Origin: CBDCWT01 sp965223305
Lineage (GTDB): Bacteria > Planctomycetota > Planctomycetia > Pirellulales > Pirellulaceae
DNA length: 64,000 bases
Direction of reading: 5' to 3'
Assembly: GCA_965223305.1 (NCBI GenBank)
Contig: CBDCWT010000072.1
Span: 1-64,000, forward strand
Shown: positions 35,494 to 44,844 of the stretch, one piece after another
Layout of the letters: every line of letters starts with the position of its first letter
Position numbering within the stretch: the stretch's first letter is position 1
Made by a program: the position numbers and the translations under genes
Notes under the pieces: model-generated
The model's input: the letters and a program-made list of their open reading frames with translations, nothing else
Told to the model about the DNA's origin: nothing
Database searches by the model: none

Positions 35494-35742
35494 CTACACC
35501 GTGATCTCAATACGATTGCCGTCCGGATCGACTACCACGCTCTCATAGAAGCCGTCTCCAGTCCGCCTAGGGCCATCTACCACCCGGACTCCATCACCGC
35601 GGAGGCGCTCAGTGAGATCATCCACTTCGGCCTTAGAACCAACGGAGAATGTGAGGTGGGCGTATCCAACTTGCTCGGCCGTCTTCTCTCTTCTCAGGAG
35701 GGGCCAGATCCCGCCACTGCTCCTGTTGGAAAACCGATCCAT
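35494..35742 (-). pseudogene. VOC/glyoxalase-like C-terminal fragment
   Basis: 82 codons. The segment VGYAHLTFSVGSKAEVDDLTERLRGDGVRVVDGPRRTGDGFYESVVVDPDGNRIEITV is the second beta-alpha-beta-beta-beta half of a vicinal oxygen chelate protein, with the metal Glu in NRIEI and the His in YAHL (quoted here in pieces: VGYAHLTFSVGS, DGFYESVVVDPDGN, RIEITV). The N-terminal half, which should carry the first metal ligand, is not recognisable in any frame upstream. I call it a remnant of a glyoxalase/dioxygenase-like gene truncated at its 5' side. Confidence 0.6.
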
Positions 35743-35965
35743 GCTCGTTAGGTTGTCGTGCGCGGGTCATACGTTCGCTCCTTGGGGGTGTGGTAATTCC
35801 CAAAGTGCAACGCGTGTGGCCCGCCTTTACCAAGACCACTTTCTGCAATCGACGCTCGCCAAGCAGGCATTGATGGCGACGATTGCCTCTACAGAACTAA
35901 TGGTGCGCTATCAAAAAATGATCAAACCTACCAACTTCTGCTAGCTGACACAAGATTTTCTTACA

Positions 35966-36037
35966 GGGCCGAAGCAGGGTTTGACGATTCCAGAGATTGC
36001 CAACGCACTCGCCGTCAGCGAGAGGACGGTCAATTGA
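35966..36037 (+). pseudogene. Helix-turn-helix fragment, sigma-70 region 4-like
   Basis: A 23-codon open stretch without a start reads GPKQGLTIPEIANALAVSER followed by TVN and a stop. The pattern GLTIPEIAxALxVSxRTV matches the helix-turn-helix of ECF sigma factors (region 4.2), which are abundant in planctomycetes, or of some transposases. It ends 60 bp before the IS3-type element and is probably a relic. Confidence 0.4.
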
Positions 36038-36166
36038 AGGTTCTTCGAAACAAGACTTGGACGTTCTCGACCCTTCGACAGTCTGAGGAGGGCTTGTTTT
36101 GCGCCAGTTGGACGTTGAGCTTTAACAGTGTGCTAGAGTTTAGCACCAGCCTAAAGGAGAAGCTCA

Positions 36167-36487
36167 ATGTCGAAACGGAAGCATTTAACGCCCGATCAGA
36201 AAGTGGCGATTATACGCCGGCACCTGCTGGAGAATGTGGCGGTCTCCGATCTGTGTGACGAGTACGGCATTCATCCAACTCAGTTCTACACGTGGCAGAA
36301 ACAGCTGTTCGAGAATGCCAGCTCAGCGTTTGAGCGGCGGCCGAACAAGGCAAACCAGCGGCGCACGCAAGACGCGCAGGTCAAGAAGATTGCCCAGCTC
36401 GAAGAGAAGCTGCAGAAGAAGAACGAGGTCGTGGCCGAACTTCTCGAGGAGCACGTCCAGCTAAAAAAAGAACTTGGGGAACTCTGA
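36167..36487 (+). CDS. IS3-family transposase OrfA
   Basis: 106 residues. MSKRKHLTPDQKVAIIRRHLLEN starts a helix-turn-helix (VAVSDLCDEYGIHPTQFYTWQKQLFEN, here about residues 24-50) that binds the element's ends. The C-terminal part, KIAQLEEKLQKKNEVVAELL, is a coiled coil for dimerisation. A good AAAGGAG ribosome-binding site precedes the ATG. orfB begins about 35 bp downstream in another frame; in IS3 elements a -1 shift usually joins the two, but no obvious slippery site was confirmed here. Confidence 0.9.
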   Translation: MSKRKHLTPDQKVAIIRRHLLENVAVSDLCDEYGIHPTQFYTWQKQLFENASSAFERRPNKANQRRTQDAQVKKIAQLEEKLQKKNEVVAELLEEHVQLKKELGEL

Positions 36488-36522
36488 ACGGAGTTTGGGT
36501 TCCCCATCGAATCCGCGATACC

Positions 36523-37702
36523 GTGGTGGACTATGTCCACTACTGGAAGGAGCGAGCCGAGATTCCGGCTAAGCAGATCCTCCGCTGGATGAAGGTCTCC
36601 GAAGGGACGTTCTACAAGTGGCGGCAGCGTTACGGCAAGGTGAACGAGCATAACGGTTGGATCCCGCGCGATCACTGGCTGGAAGAGTGGGAAAAGCGTG
36701 CCATCTTCGACTTCTATTGGGACCATCCACTGGAGGGATATCGCCGCTTGACGTACATGATGCTCGATGCGGATGTGGTGGCTGCTAGCGCCTCAAAGTG
36801 TGTATCGCGTCCTGAAGCGCGCCGGCGTACTGAATCGCCGCAACAGCAAGCCATCGCAAAAAGGTAAAGGGTTTCATCAGCCTCGTCGTCCGCACCAACA
36901 TTGGCACGTCGACATTGCGTACCTGAACATTGCTGGCACGTTCTACTTCCTGTGCACGATTCTGGATGGCTATAGCCGTTTCATCGTGCACTGGGAAATC
37001 CGCGAGAAGATGGAAGAGGTAGACGTGGAAACGATCCTGCAGCGCGCTCGCGAAGAATACCCGAGTGAAACACCGCGGATCATCACGGACAACGGTCCGC
37101 AATTCATCGCCAAGGAGTTCAAGCACTTCATCCGCATCAGTGGCATGACCCATGTGAAAACATCACCTTACTATCCCCAAAGCAACGGTAAGTTGGAACG
37201 CTATCACCGCACCATCAAGTCGGAGTGCATCCGTCCCAAGACGCCGCTGTCTCTGGAGGATGCGCGTCGCGTCGTGACAACGTACGTACAGCAGTACAAC
37301 GAACAGCGGCTTCACGGCGCGCTGCGATACGTGACACCACTGGACAAGCTGCTTGGTCGGGAGCAGGCGATCTTTGCGGAACGCGATCGCAAGCTTGAGG
37401 AGGCTCGCTCGCTGCGTGCACAGCGACGCGCCAACCAGCGACCGCAACTTCGTGAACGTGGCAAGGATGCTACACTGGAAGTGGACTGGGCGGAGGATAC
37501 GGCTCTGCGGGGACGCAACCGGAGCGCCGACCCAGTGGCCAAGACCGAAGAGTCCGGCTCCTTGCATGGCCAAGGGGCCAGCTCTTCTGTTACTGATCCC
37601 AACTCTTCGGGATTGGCACCAAAGCGACAAATCCCAGGGGGTTTGGGGGACAGAGTCCCCCATTCAAGAAAAACTGCCGAAGGTCCTTCATCAACTTGCT
37701 AA
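36523..37702 (+). CDS. IS3-family transposase OrfB (frameshifted)
   Basis: Integrase-type DDE transposase. The N-terminal part (ILRWMKVSEGTFYKWRQRYG, then EGYRRLTYMMLDADVV) is in one frame. The rest (PQSVYRVLKRAGVLNR, HWHVDIAYLN, FLCTILDGYSRFIV, IITDNGPQFIAKEF, and YYPQSNGKLERYHRTIKSE) is in the next, with an extra base near 36783-36790. The three acidic residues sit in HVDIAYL, TDNGPQF and NGKLERYHRTIKSE. The tail after HGALRYVTPLDKLLG continues for about 100 residues without pattern and may itself be misframed. Probably inactive unless the indel is an error. Confidence 0.85.
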
Positions 37703-37758
37703 TTCAAGTACGCCGAAACTCAACGTTCCGCTGAACCACTACAGGCTGACGACCAGGA

Positions 37759-38328
37759 ATGAATCACACTCAGCTCTCTCGTCAACATGCGAATGACCAG
37801 CGGCAGAAACTACAGTTTTCAGCAGTTGCCATGCTGTTCTGCACGTTCGGACTCTCCATGTACTTCGGGGCGATTACAGGACTCAGTAGGGCGTTGGATA
37901 TTCCTCCTGGCAGACAGTCGTTCATCGTCGTAAACGACGTACCAATGGTTTTGGCTTGGTTCTTCGGACTGTTTTTTCAGTATTGGCGCCGCGCGGGGAG
38001 GAGAGCTGCACGTGTGGGGGTGTTTGCCTTCACTTTACTCATCATTGTCCAGAGGTCAGCACTCGGTATCTGGAGTGCCTCCAGAATGCTGGGAGGCGTT
38101 CCCGAACCAACCCTAATCAGCGGTTACGCCACATGGTACGCCACATTTGTGTTGCCTTGGCTGAACGCAGTTGCGTGGTGCCTTCTATTCTGGGGATTCG
38201 TAGACAACGCAGAGATTTCCGATGAAAAGTTTCGAGGAAGTGCCCACTGGGCAGTGCTGACCGTTGCCGCATCTATCGTCGCTGCGCGCTACGTCTCAAG
38301 TTATTTGTCCGCGATTGTCCCACTCTAA
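37759..38328 (+). CDS. Hypothetical multi-pass membrane protein
   Basis: 189 residues, about five hydrophobic segments: 21-45 (FSAVAMLFCTFGLSMYFGAI), 57-75 (FIVVNDVPMVLAWFFGLFF), 86-100 (VGVFAFTLLIIV), 129-147 (ATFVLPWLNAVAWCLLFW) and 165-185. No family recognised. It begins 20 bp after the IS3 element; its start MNHTQLSRQ has no strong ribosome-binding site. Codon use looks like the rest of the island rather than the housekeeping block, with less G/C at third positions. Confidence 0.55.
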   Translation: MNHTQLSRQHANDQRQKLQFSAVAMLFCTFGLSMYFGAITGLSRALDIPPGRQSFIVVNDVPMVLAWFFGLFFQYWRRAGRRAARVGVFAFTLLIIVQRSALGIWSASRMLGGVPEPTLISGYATWYATFVLPWLNAVAWCLLFWGFVDNAEISDEKFRGSAHWAVLTVAASIVAARYVSSYLSAIVPL

Positions 38329-38653
38329 ATGTCCGTGAGTCTGTGCCACGCGGCTCGGTCGATACTCCCGATACTCCCATGTGAAAGCAATCCGCTAATC
38401 GAGGTTGAAACGCTGCACCCACGACTCCAATCCGCGGAGGCGATCCGTGGTCCGCTAGGCAGGCTGGACTTCTTTTTGGGCTTCTTGCGATCCTTCACAA
38501 CAGAACGCCGATAGTTTCTTCAATCACCAGACTCGCCTTCCAGGGGTTCGATTTTAGGGTTCTCCTTATACGACGCCCAGATCAAACAGCCTCCGAGTTT
38601 TGAAACGTTTGCGTGGCGCGCAGCGATGACGTATCGGCGAAAAGTCTTTTTCA
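38329..38653. other. Intergenic region, nothing recognised
   Basis: About 325 bp between the membrane protein gene and the decayed transposase. A short open frame (38329-38514) starts right after the stop of the previous gene but has no protein-like features. Confidence 0.4.
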
Positions 38654-39632
38654 CTAGGGTGCGAGGCAGGTAATTGGATTTCGCAGCATTTCACGGGCAA
38701 TCGTGCGACGCCGGTCGGCATGAGAAGGCCGTCTCTGAACGTTGTCCCAAGGTCGGTCGCTACGGTCGGTCAGCTCGTCCTTGGCTTGGTTCCAGCAGCA
38801 CAGTTTGACCGGCGTGTAAACCCAGCCGTTCAAGTTCCAACAACCAATATTGGACCACACGTTTACGTACTTGTTGCTGGCCCGCTCCCCAGATTTCCTT
38901 GACGGCGCAGAAATGCTCCTCAATTGCCCAGCGTGCTGCTACGGCTTGCAGGATGTCGCGGACTTCGGCCGAGGTGTCGGTACAGAAGTAGGGCGCCCAA
39001 CTACCATCGTCGAAGCGAATGATCACAGCGCGAATTGGACCACCGACCAACTCGGAAGTTGCCAGGAACGAAGCAACTCGAGCACTCGGGATTGACTTGC
39101 CCCCGATTCGGCCATCTTGCGTCCGAGCAAGTCGACCAGCGCGGGGGTCACCCCCTGATTCAGCCCCAACAACATTTCCAGAGGAAAGACGGTTCCATCG
39201 GACGCCTGCCAACCGCGGTATCCCCGCCGCCACAACGTGATCGTTCCGAACCGTGTGGCGACATACGCGTTTCACGTTTTTCGATGATTTCTGCGGTAGC
39301 CGTCACACTCAAACCACACATTGCGAGGAAGGAGTTCGGCATTTTCTGGTGCCAGTGCATTGAGCACTGATTCGACGACAAGCCGTCCCATTTCTCGTGT
39401 CAGTCCCAACAGGGCGATCTCCAAAGTGAAGAAGGATATGGCGCTCACCGGGTTGCTCAAGAATGTCCGCACGGCGCCGATCAGCTGTGGCCGCACCTGC
39501 TGAAGAGTCCTGTCGACGACCTCCTCGGCAGTTCGTTGTTGAAGATCCTCGGTTGCACCAGCCAGTCCGTAACCAATAGGATGATCCATCGGGGCGTCCT
39601 TGCTCCGCGAGTTGGGTGTTTTGCAACTCCAA
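38654..39632 (-). pseudogene. Decayed DDE transposase
   Basis: Fragments in all three minus frames read in the right order for one transposase. First, VDRTLQQVRPQLIGAVRTFL with LVVESVLNALAPENAELLP; second, WRRGYRGWQASDGTVFPLEM; third, GPIRAVIIRFDDGSWAPYFC and ILQAVAARWAIEEHFCAVKEIW, then GAGQQQVR; last, NVWSNIGCWNLNGWVYTPVK and AREMLRNPITCL. The RWAIEEHF...KEIWGAGQQQVRN text is the C-terminal part of an IS4/IS701-like DDE domain (Glu in EEHF). At least three frame changes make it non-functional as written. Confidence 0.75.
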
Positions 39633-39824
39633 ATCTCGCAGAGGACGCCTCCTTTTTAGACGATCGCCAGACTCCTGCTAGCACAACAACAACTAACCAC
39701 CAAAAGCTACGAAAAACTGCGCGCCAGAGAGATCACACCCGAACGGAGTCAGGCAACTAGATAGAGCATGGTACGATTCGCGATCGACCGCTGTTTACCA
39801 CGGCCAGCCGCAGTGGACTCGGGG

Positions 39825-40361
39825 CTACTCAGATATACTCTCTATTGTGACAGTTGAAGCCGAGTAACTGCCGTAATACCACGTGTTCGATCCGACTATC
39901 TGGTATTCAACCAGACACGTGATCAGATAGTCCCCCGGCGCATAAAACGTTTTGGTCACATTGTTGCCACCCAGACCATACTTGAAATAACCATCACTCA
40001 TTTGATTGCCTGTCCAGGTCTTAGTTCCTAGATCCTGATACACTTGAAAAACAGGGTGAAATCTACGCCATGTAGTTCTTATGCTCTTGACTGCTTCCCC
40101 AGACTTCACATTGACGGATCCAGCGCAGCCGAGGTCGAGGCGAGTATCTTCTGGATAACTTGTAGGCAAGTTCCACCAATTCCAAGGGTTGGTCGCCCAT
40201 TCATGAGCCTTAATCACTGGATCCAGAGTCACGCTCGTCTGTGGCGAAAAAAACAATACCCCTCCTTCCCCAACTGAAGTGTATACAACGAAGTCATTCG
40301 CGTTTCCAACTGAAGCAAAGCATGCCAACAGAGCTAGACAACTCAGCGCGGATCTGTTCAT
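39825..40361 (-). CDS. Secreted hypothetical protein
   Basis: 178 residues. The signal peptide is MNRSALSCLALLACFASVGNA, with cleavage before NDFVVYTSVGEGG. The start at 40361 is chosen because GGAG lies 8 bp upstream; an upstream in-frame ATG is less likely. The mature part is rich in aromatic residues, with WATNPWNWWNLPTSYP, SIRTTWRRFHPVFQVYQDLG and the C-terminal YLITCLVEYQIVGSNTWYYG. This suggests a beta-sandwich (PKD/Ig-like) fold, but no family is recognised. It is an isolated gene in the island between two transposase remnants. Confidence 0.7.
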   Translation of the reverse strand: MNRSALSCLALLACFASVGNANDFVVYTSVGEGGVLFFSPQTSVTLDPVIKAHEWATNPWNWWNLPTSYPEDTRLDLGCAGSVNVKSGEAVKSIRTTWRRFHPVFQVYQDLGTKTWTGNQMSDGYFKYGLGGNNVTKTFYAPGDYLITCLVEYQIVGSNTWYYGSYSASTVTIESISE

Positions 40362-40434
40362 TCTGTTATCTCCGATCACAGGGCAGGAAACTTCGACGCC
40401 TCAAATAACTTGGGTGTAACCGTCAACCCGCCGT

Positions 40435-41481
40435 TCAACATGCTAGTTGCAGCGGGGTGTGCTCTTTGAGCGGCTTTCGGTTTGAGTGTACGCGGTCGAC
40501 CAGTTTGTCTCTGCGGCTGGTGAGAAACGTTCTCCAGTGGTCGCATTGAAATGCGGCTCGAACATTGAGCATGCTGCGGGCTCCTTCCAGCGTCCATCGC
40601 ATCCCTCTTCGTTCCATGCGGTCTTTCACTAGGTGCCGGCACGCTCCTTCGAGCACGCCCGAGGCGATTGGATAGCCACGACGAAGATACTCGTCGTATC
40701 GCATGCGATCCGCATGCTTCTCGAAGTAGCCGCAGATCCGATTGATGCAATGCGATCCCTTCATAGATGCCACTGATCGGCGTCTCTTCCTCTCCGTTGC
40801 GGAAGACCGTGGGGAAGTGTGCCGTCGTGTTCTTGTTTCTTGGTCGAGGACGTTTTCGACGTTTCTTTGCTGTCTTGTCATCGTTGCGACCTGCTCCGCC
40901 GTGCGAAAGTGACGCTCAATCGTGTAGGCACTCGCGACCGTTGCCATCCTGCGATTCCCCGGTCGCTTCTTCGTGTGTCAAATGCCGTGAGCTTGGCCGC
41001 GTCTTCCTTGACCAACGAAACTCCTTTGCAATCTGCGGAGGCGACCTGCAATTTGGCTTCGCTCTCAGCGTCCGGCACCGGCAAACCGAGCGATGATAGG
41101 CCGCAATTCAATTCGCTTGTTCCTGCCAGCACCGTAGGTGTATTGCTGGAACGCGTGTTCTCCAAAGATGGATCGGATCCTAGTCGTTACCGTCTCGACG
41201 GATCGCCGCAGCGTTTTGCCTTCGTCGGTGGCCACTGTTTCACCCAGATCACCTTCTCCTTGCAACGAAACGAACAACTGCATTGCTTGATGGCCAATCT
41301 TGCGGACCCTTTGCCACACATCTCGTTCCGTATCGTCGAACGAGTCACCATTCCGCACTGTTAGCGGAATCATCTCGCGGAGCTGATCGCCGAGCTCGTT
41401 CAGCTGATCAAACGCCTCTTCAGAAGTAGCATTGCTCCACAAGTCGGGGTTGTCGGACGCGGTTAAATCGACGACGCTCAT
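40435..41481 (-). pseudogene. ISKra4-family transposase, internally deleted
   Basis: The N-terminal part (KIGHQAMQLFVSLQGEGDLGETV, then SIFGEHAFQQYTYGAG and KRIELRPI) is joined to KLQVASADCKGVSLVKEDAA in another frame. It then continues as MATVASAYTIERHFRTAEQV and RGYPIASGVLEGACRHLVKDRMERRGMRWTLEGA (shown in pieces: GYPIASGVLEGACRHL, RMERRGMRWTLEGARSML), the conserved ISKra4 C-terminus. About 100 residues that normally separate the first two parts are absent, and at least two frame changes are present. The element is dead. Confidence 0.8.
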
Positions 41482-41777
41482 TCCAGCGGCCTCCTTGCCA
41501 CGGTGAATCGGATTGTTGCACCCGAATCATGGCAGGAAGGCCGTTTCTTGTTCACCCAGATCTCTCAGCCCGCGCAGATTTGTGGCGGAGTGCCGGTCAC
41601 ACACAAATAACTTCACCAGCCCAGACTGGCATCCCGTTAGTAACGCTCGTGAACGCGAGAATGCGCAAAGAAAAACAACAAAACTTTTGAAAGCGCTGCG
41701 CATATCAGCAGAAGGCAACGTTATCATATGGAGGGCCTAAGCGAAACGAGCCGAGCATCGCAAATAGGATTGCCGCG

Positions 41778-42287
41778 ATGCGACAAGAAACGATCGGCAC
41801 AAGGACGTGGCAAGCGATGCAGGAAGTGGGAAAATTCGCAGATGACCTAGGCGAAAGGAGAAACTATCAGGAGGTTTGCCAACGGATCGCGCGGGAGCTT
41901 GACGCCTTCGAGTGGCACGATGATCACACAGTGGTTAGCGTTCTCACAAAGATGATCCTCCGTCACGGGCGCGAACCAACTCAGTACACCCGGTCAAGGA
42001 TTCAACAGGCCATTCGCTGGATCGATCAGGATGTAGTTCGATCACTTCAAGCGACTGAGACCAGTGATGAGCCGGTTGCGCGCTGTTCTTCAGGTGCAAG
42101 AGAAGCAATTGATCACTTGTTAGCGAGCCTCAGCGAGTTCAGTCAGTCAGAGAGAGATGGAATGTACCGGCTTTTGGAGCGCGCGGGAATTGAGGCTCCA
42201 GCAGCTCGGCACGTCGGGCGGCGCGCAGAGTATATTCAAATGTCTCAGGCACGAGAGCGCGCTCGGCGGGTCATGTTGCTGACTTAG
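41778..42287 (+). CDS. Hypothetical helical protein
   Basis: 169 residues, predicted mostly alpha-helical and charged: TWQAMQEVGKFADDLGERRN, YQEVCQRIARELDAFEW, then ARCSSGAREAIDHLLASLSEF and ERDGMYRLLERAGIEAPAARH. No signal peptide or membrane segment and no family recognised. Its TAG stop (42285-42287) is the last base triplet before the IS1380-type element and is contained in the TTAG target duplication, so the insertion left the protein intact. A weak AGGA lies before the ATG. Confidence 0.55.
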   Translation: MRQETIGTRTWQAMQEVGKFADDLGERRNYQEVCQRIARELDAFEWHDDHTVVSVLTKMILRHGREPTQYTRSRIQQAIRWIDQDVVRSLQATETSDEPVARCSSGAREAIDHLLASLSEFSQSERDGMYRLLERAGIEAPAARHVGRRAEYIQMSQARERARRVMLLT

Positions 42288-44027
42288 CCCGCATTATTCA
42301 CGAGTCGTCTTGATGTTAGATAGAACCATCGCATGAGCTTCTGCGTCTATAGGGGTGAAACAACAGAATCCCTTTTCACGGAAGGATCACGCGATGGGTG
42401 AAAGGTCAAAGTACTCTCTTTGAACCGGAATTCAATCGGTCGATCAAAGTGCAAACGTCCGAGCAGAGGATTACTTCCCATGCCGGAGCAGTTTTGCTGC
42501 GGGAGCTCGATCACCAACTGGGGCTTTTGGAATCATTGAGTGAACGGGTGACCGATCCCCGCAATCCCGACAAGATTCGCTACACTGCCACCGAGCTCTT
42601 GCGGGAACGTATTTATGCCTTGGCACTGGGCGGCAAGTACCAGGATGACCTCGACCGTCTGGCCCATGATCCGGCGATGCGGATGGCAACTTGGGATCGG
42701 CCAGGCCAGGAAGTGCTCGAGCAGCGTCTGGCCAGTCAGCCCACTCAGTCACGATTGATCGATTGGTTGGCATTTCCCGAAAACCGGGAAATGCTCCGCG
42801 AGGGTCTCTTCGATTGGACACATCGCCACCTCCGCGGCACCGGTGTCGCTGGAGACCACGCGGTGATGCGAGCCACCATCGACGTGGACAGTTTTCCCAT
42901 CGTGGTTCACGAACAGCAACAAGGTAGCAGCTACAACGGTTACTATGGCGATACGGTTTACCATCCCCAGGTGGCCAGTTTCTCCGTGCACGGCGACTAC
43001 GATAGCACTCGCCAAGGCCATCGCTTGGGCAATGGTTTCATCCATGCGACGCTCAGGCAAGGACAAGTTCACACCGCTCAGGGAGCACGGCGATTCATCC
43101 AGCGTGTGATTCAGCAGGCTCGTCAGATGGCGCGAAGCTTCGATCTGCGATTGGACGCGGGCTACACGATCGGTAGCGTGATGGATCATTTGAGCGAGCA
43201 AAAAGTGCGGTTTTGTGGCCGTTTGAAGAAGAACCCGCGGTTGGTTGGTTTGGCCGAACCCCACCTTTCCCGGCCACCTGGGCGTCCACCGGCGGGCGGC
43301 TACGAATACGTGGTCGAACTCGGCAAACACCAAGCCCAAGGTTGGCGGCATGCACAGCGTCTGATTCTGGTGGTCGTGGATCAACCCGACCCCTGCACCG
43401 GACAACTCAACCTGATGCCGCGTTTCTTCTTTCTGATCACGAATTGGCCGAGGACCCTTCGCGGCGGTGAACAAGTATTGGCCGACTATCGCAAGCGGGG
43501 CACGTTCGCGGATCGCCTGGGTGAAATCCAAGAAGCGATCGGCCCCTCACCTTTCATCACGCGAATTTGGCAAGAACGAAGTCACGATGTTGTTGGCCAT
43601 GTTGGCTTTCAACATCACCTCCATGTTGCGCAATGAGTTCGAGGATGCCCTCGGTGGCTGCTGGGACCTCCATCGATTCCAGCAGTCGGTGTTGCGAGCG
43701 GGCGGCCTGGTGACCAAGCACGCGCGTCGATTATGGCTCCGCATCGAGCACAGCGTCGGTTCCTTCTGGAAAGTCATGACCAAGCGAATTGGCCAACTTC
43801 GCCTCCCTTCACGCTGGAAGTCACCTCTTGGCGCCCGCCATCGCGACTGGGTTCCGCCACCGCCGCACGCGCATCTGGAGTTGATTCTCAATGACTGATC
43901 TCTTCGTTCACTTTCCGTTTGACCACGCGCCATTGGGGCGAAGGGGGCGGTCCTCGCTCAGCCAAGCCAACGTGGTGTTCCTCTGCCCTTGCTTCTCCAA
44001 AGGACCCGCGTCATGAATAACTCCGGC
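42288..44027 (+). mobile_element. IS1380-type insertion sequence, complete, with TTAG duplication
   Basis: 1,740 bp between CCCGCATTATTCACGA (left) and the inverted GCCGGAGTTATTCATGA (right). TTAG is repeated at 42284-42287 and 44028-44031. One transposase gene fills it. The ends match those of the two MITEs at 1030 and 12055 in 13-15 of 16 positions, which identifies this family as their probable source of transposase. Confidence 0.9.
42398..43898 (+). CDS. IS1380-family transposase (frameshifted)
   Basis: DDE transposase of about 499 residues after correction. IKVQTSEQRITSHAGAVLLREL, LLRERIYALALGGKYQDDLDRL, ATIDVDSFPIVVHEQQQGS with YNGYYGDTVYHPQVASFSVH, and LRLDAGYTIGSVMDHL are in the first frame. 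An extra C in GGCCCCTCAC near 43543 shifts the rest, HLSSREFGKNEVTMLLAMLA, LGGCWDLHRFQQSVLRAGG and TKHARRLWLRI, into another. The IS1380 family is not known to use programmed frameshifting, so the copy is inactive unless the base is an error. The start GTG/ATG region at about 42395 is approximate. Confidence 0.88.
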
Positions 44028-44035
44028 TTAGAAAC

Positions 44036-44106
44036 GGCCCCCCTGAATCATTTCGGCCTAAGCGATTGTGCCGAGCGGTGTTAGAGCACCGAGACACAGG
44101 GGGGCC
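44036..44106. repeat. 71-nt three-stem palindromic element
   Basis: GGCCCCCCTG (44036-44045) pairs perfectly with CAGGGGGGCC (44097-44106). Inside are two further hairpins, TCGGC/GCCGA (44053-44057 with 44070-44074) and CGGTG-TTAGAG-CACCG (44076-44091). The result is a three-way junction. It starts 8 bp outside the right end of the IS1380-type element. Could be a structured RNA, a remnant of another mobile-element end, or a recombination hairpin. Confidence 0.6.
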
Positions 44107-44189
44107 ACTGTATATCTAACTGGATGGACGATCTCCGTCTCGTAACGTATAGCTATCCTGGGCAGTTGTTCTTCGCAAAGCTTTCCGAG

Positions 44190-44844
44190 TTATTGCCCCG
44201 CAGTATCCATCTTAGCCTCAGGCAAGATAACAGTACCCAATGAAGGGCCGAGAGGAATCGGGGCTTCAAACAAACACTCAATGACGTGGTGCCGATGGTC
44301 AACGCCGTTCAGCTTGTCGATAAGGAACGCACACAGCTGACATGCTGGCGGCGGCAAATCGTTGGCAGCCTCACTTGCCTTGCCAGAGACGAAGCGACGG
44401 TTAGTTCCGTAAAAGTGGTGAACTAAAACGGGCTGGAGTTGTTGTGCCAAACGCAACGCTGTCGCACTGCCAACGAGGGTAGTCTTTCAGCATATTGCTG
44501 TAATCGCCAAATAGACCAAGATGCGCCGCTCCAGTGTCATAAGGAAAGGCATAAGACAGACTGGCAAGAATTCCTGGCTTGAAGACCAGTACGACGGAGG
44601 CCGACAACTCGCTGTCGCTTGGGTCGGAAGTCGGTCGGTGCCCAGGCAACCCATAATGCATGAAGACGACATCACGTTTCAGAGCAGGGCAGTTGTGCGG
44701 ACGCAACTCGTTGTCTTCAACGATGGAATCAATATGGCTGCACTCAGTGGTGTGGCACAGCGGGAGCAAGAGCGGCAATGATCTGGGCGATTGCAGCTGT
44801 GCAATCACAGCTTGAAGAGAATCTGGACACTGTTGACTTGCCAT
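44190..44844 (-). CDS. Hypothetical protein, possibly ADP-ribosyltransferase-like (frameshifted)
   Basis: About 217 residues after removing an extra T near 44449, which joins WQCDSVA to LAQQLQPVLVHHFYGTN. The N-terminal half has LLLPLCHTTECSHIDSIVEDNELRP, VVFMHYGLPGHRP and SASVVLVFKPG. The arrangement H-T-(x)-H-I-(x2)-I-(x4)-L-(x)-P followed by F-(x)-Y-G-(x)-P and VVLVF recalls ART-fold proteins such as DarT-like or RES-like toxins, in which a His near the N-terminus binds NAD+. This is only a pattern impression. The C-terminal half (CAFLIDKLNGVDHRHHVIECLFEAPI) shows nothing known. No antitoxin-like neighbour is visible. Confidence 0.5.

Larger units (their letters stand above)
36100..37738 (+). 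mobile_element. IS3-type insertion sequence (about 1.64 kb)
   Basis: Two consecutive transposase genes (orfA with an HTH and a leucine-zipper-like coiled coil, orfB with a DDE core) lie between imperfect inverted ends. The left end is TGCGCCAGTTGGACGTTGAG (from 36100) and the right end, inverted, is TGGTTCAGCGGAACGTTGAG (to 37738). Both begin TG and share GGACGTTGAG/GGAACGTTGAG, usual for IS3. No clear target duplication is visible at these borders, so the outer limits are approximate. Confidence 0.75.

Noticed and set aside
42398..43898. Programmed frameshift in the IS1380-type transposase
   Set aside because: The family is not known to use one, the shift is +1 at CCCC, and the same kind of indel occurs in many unrelated genes here.
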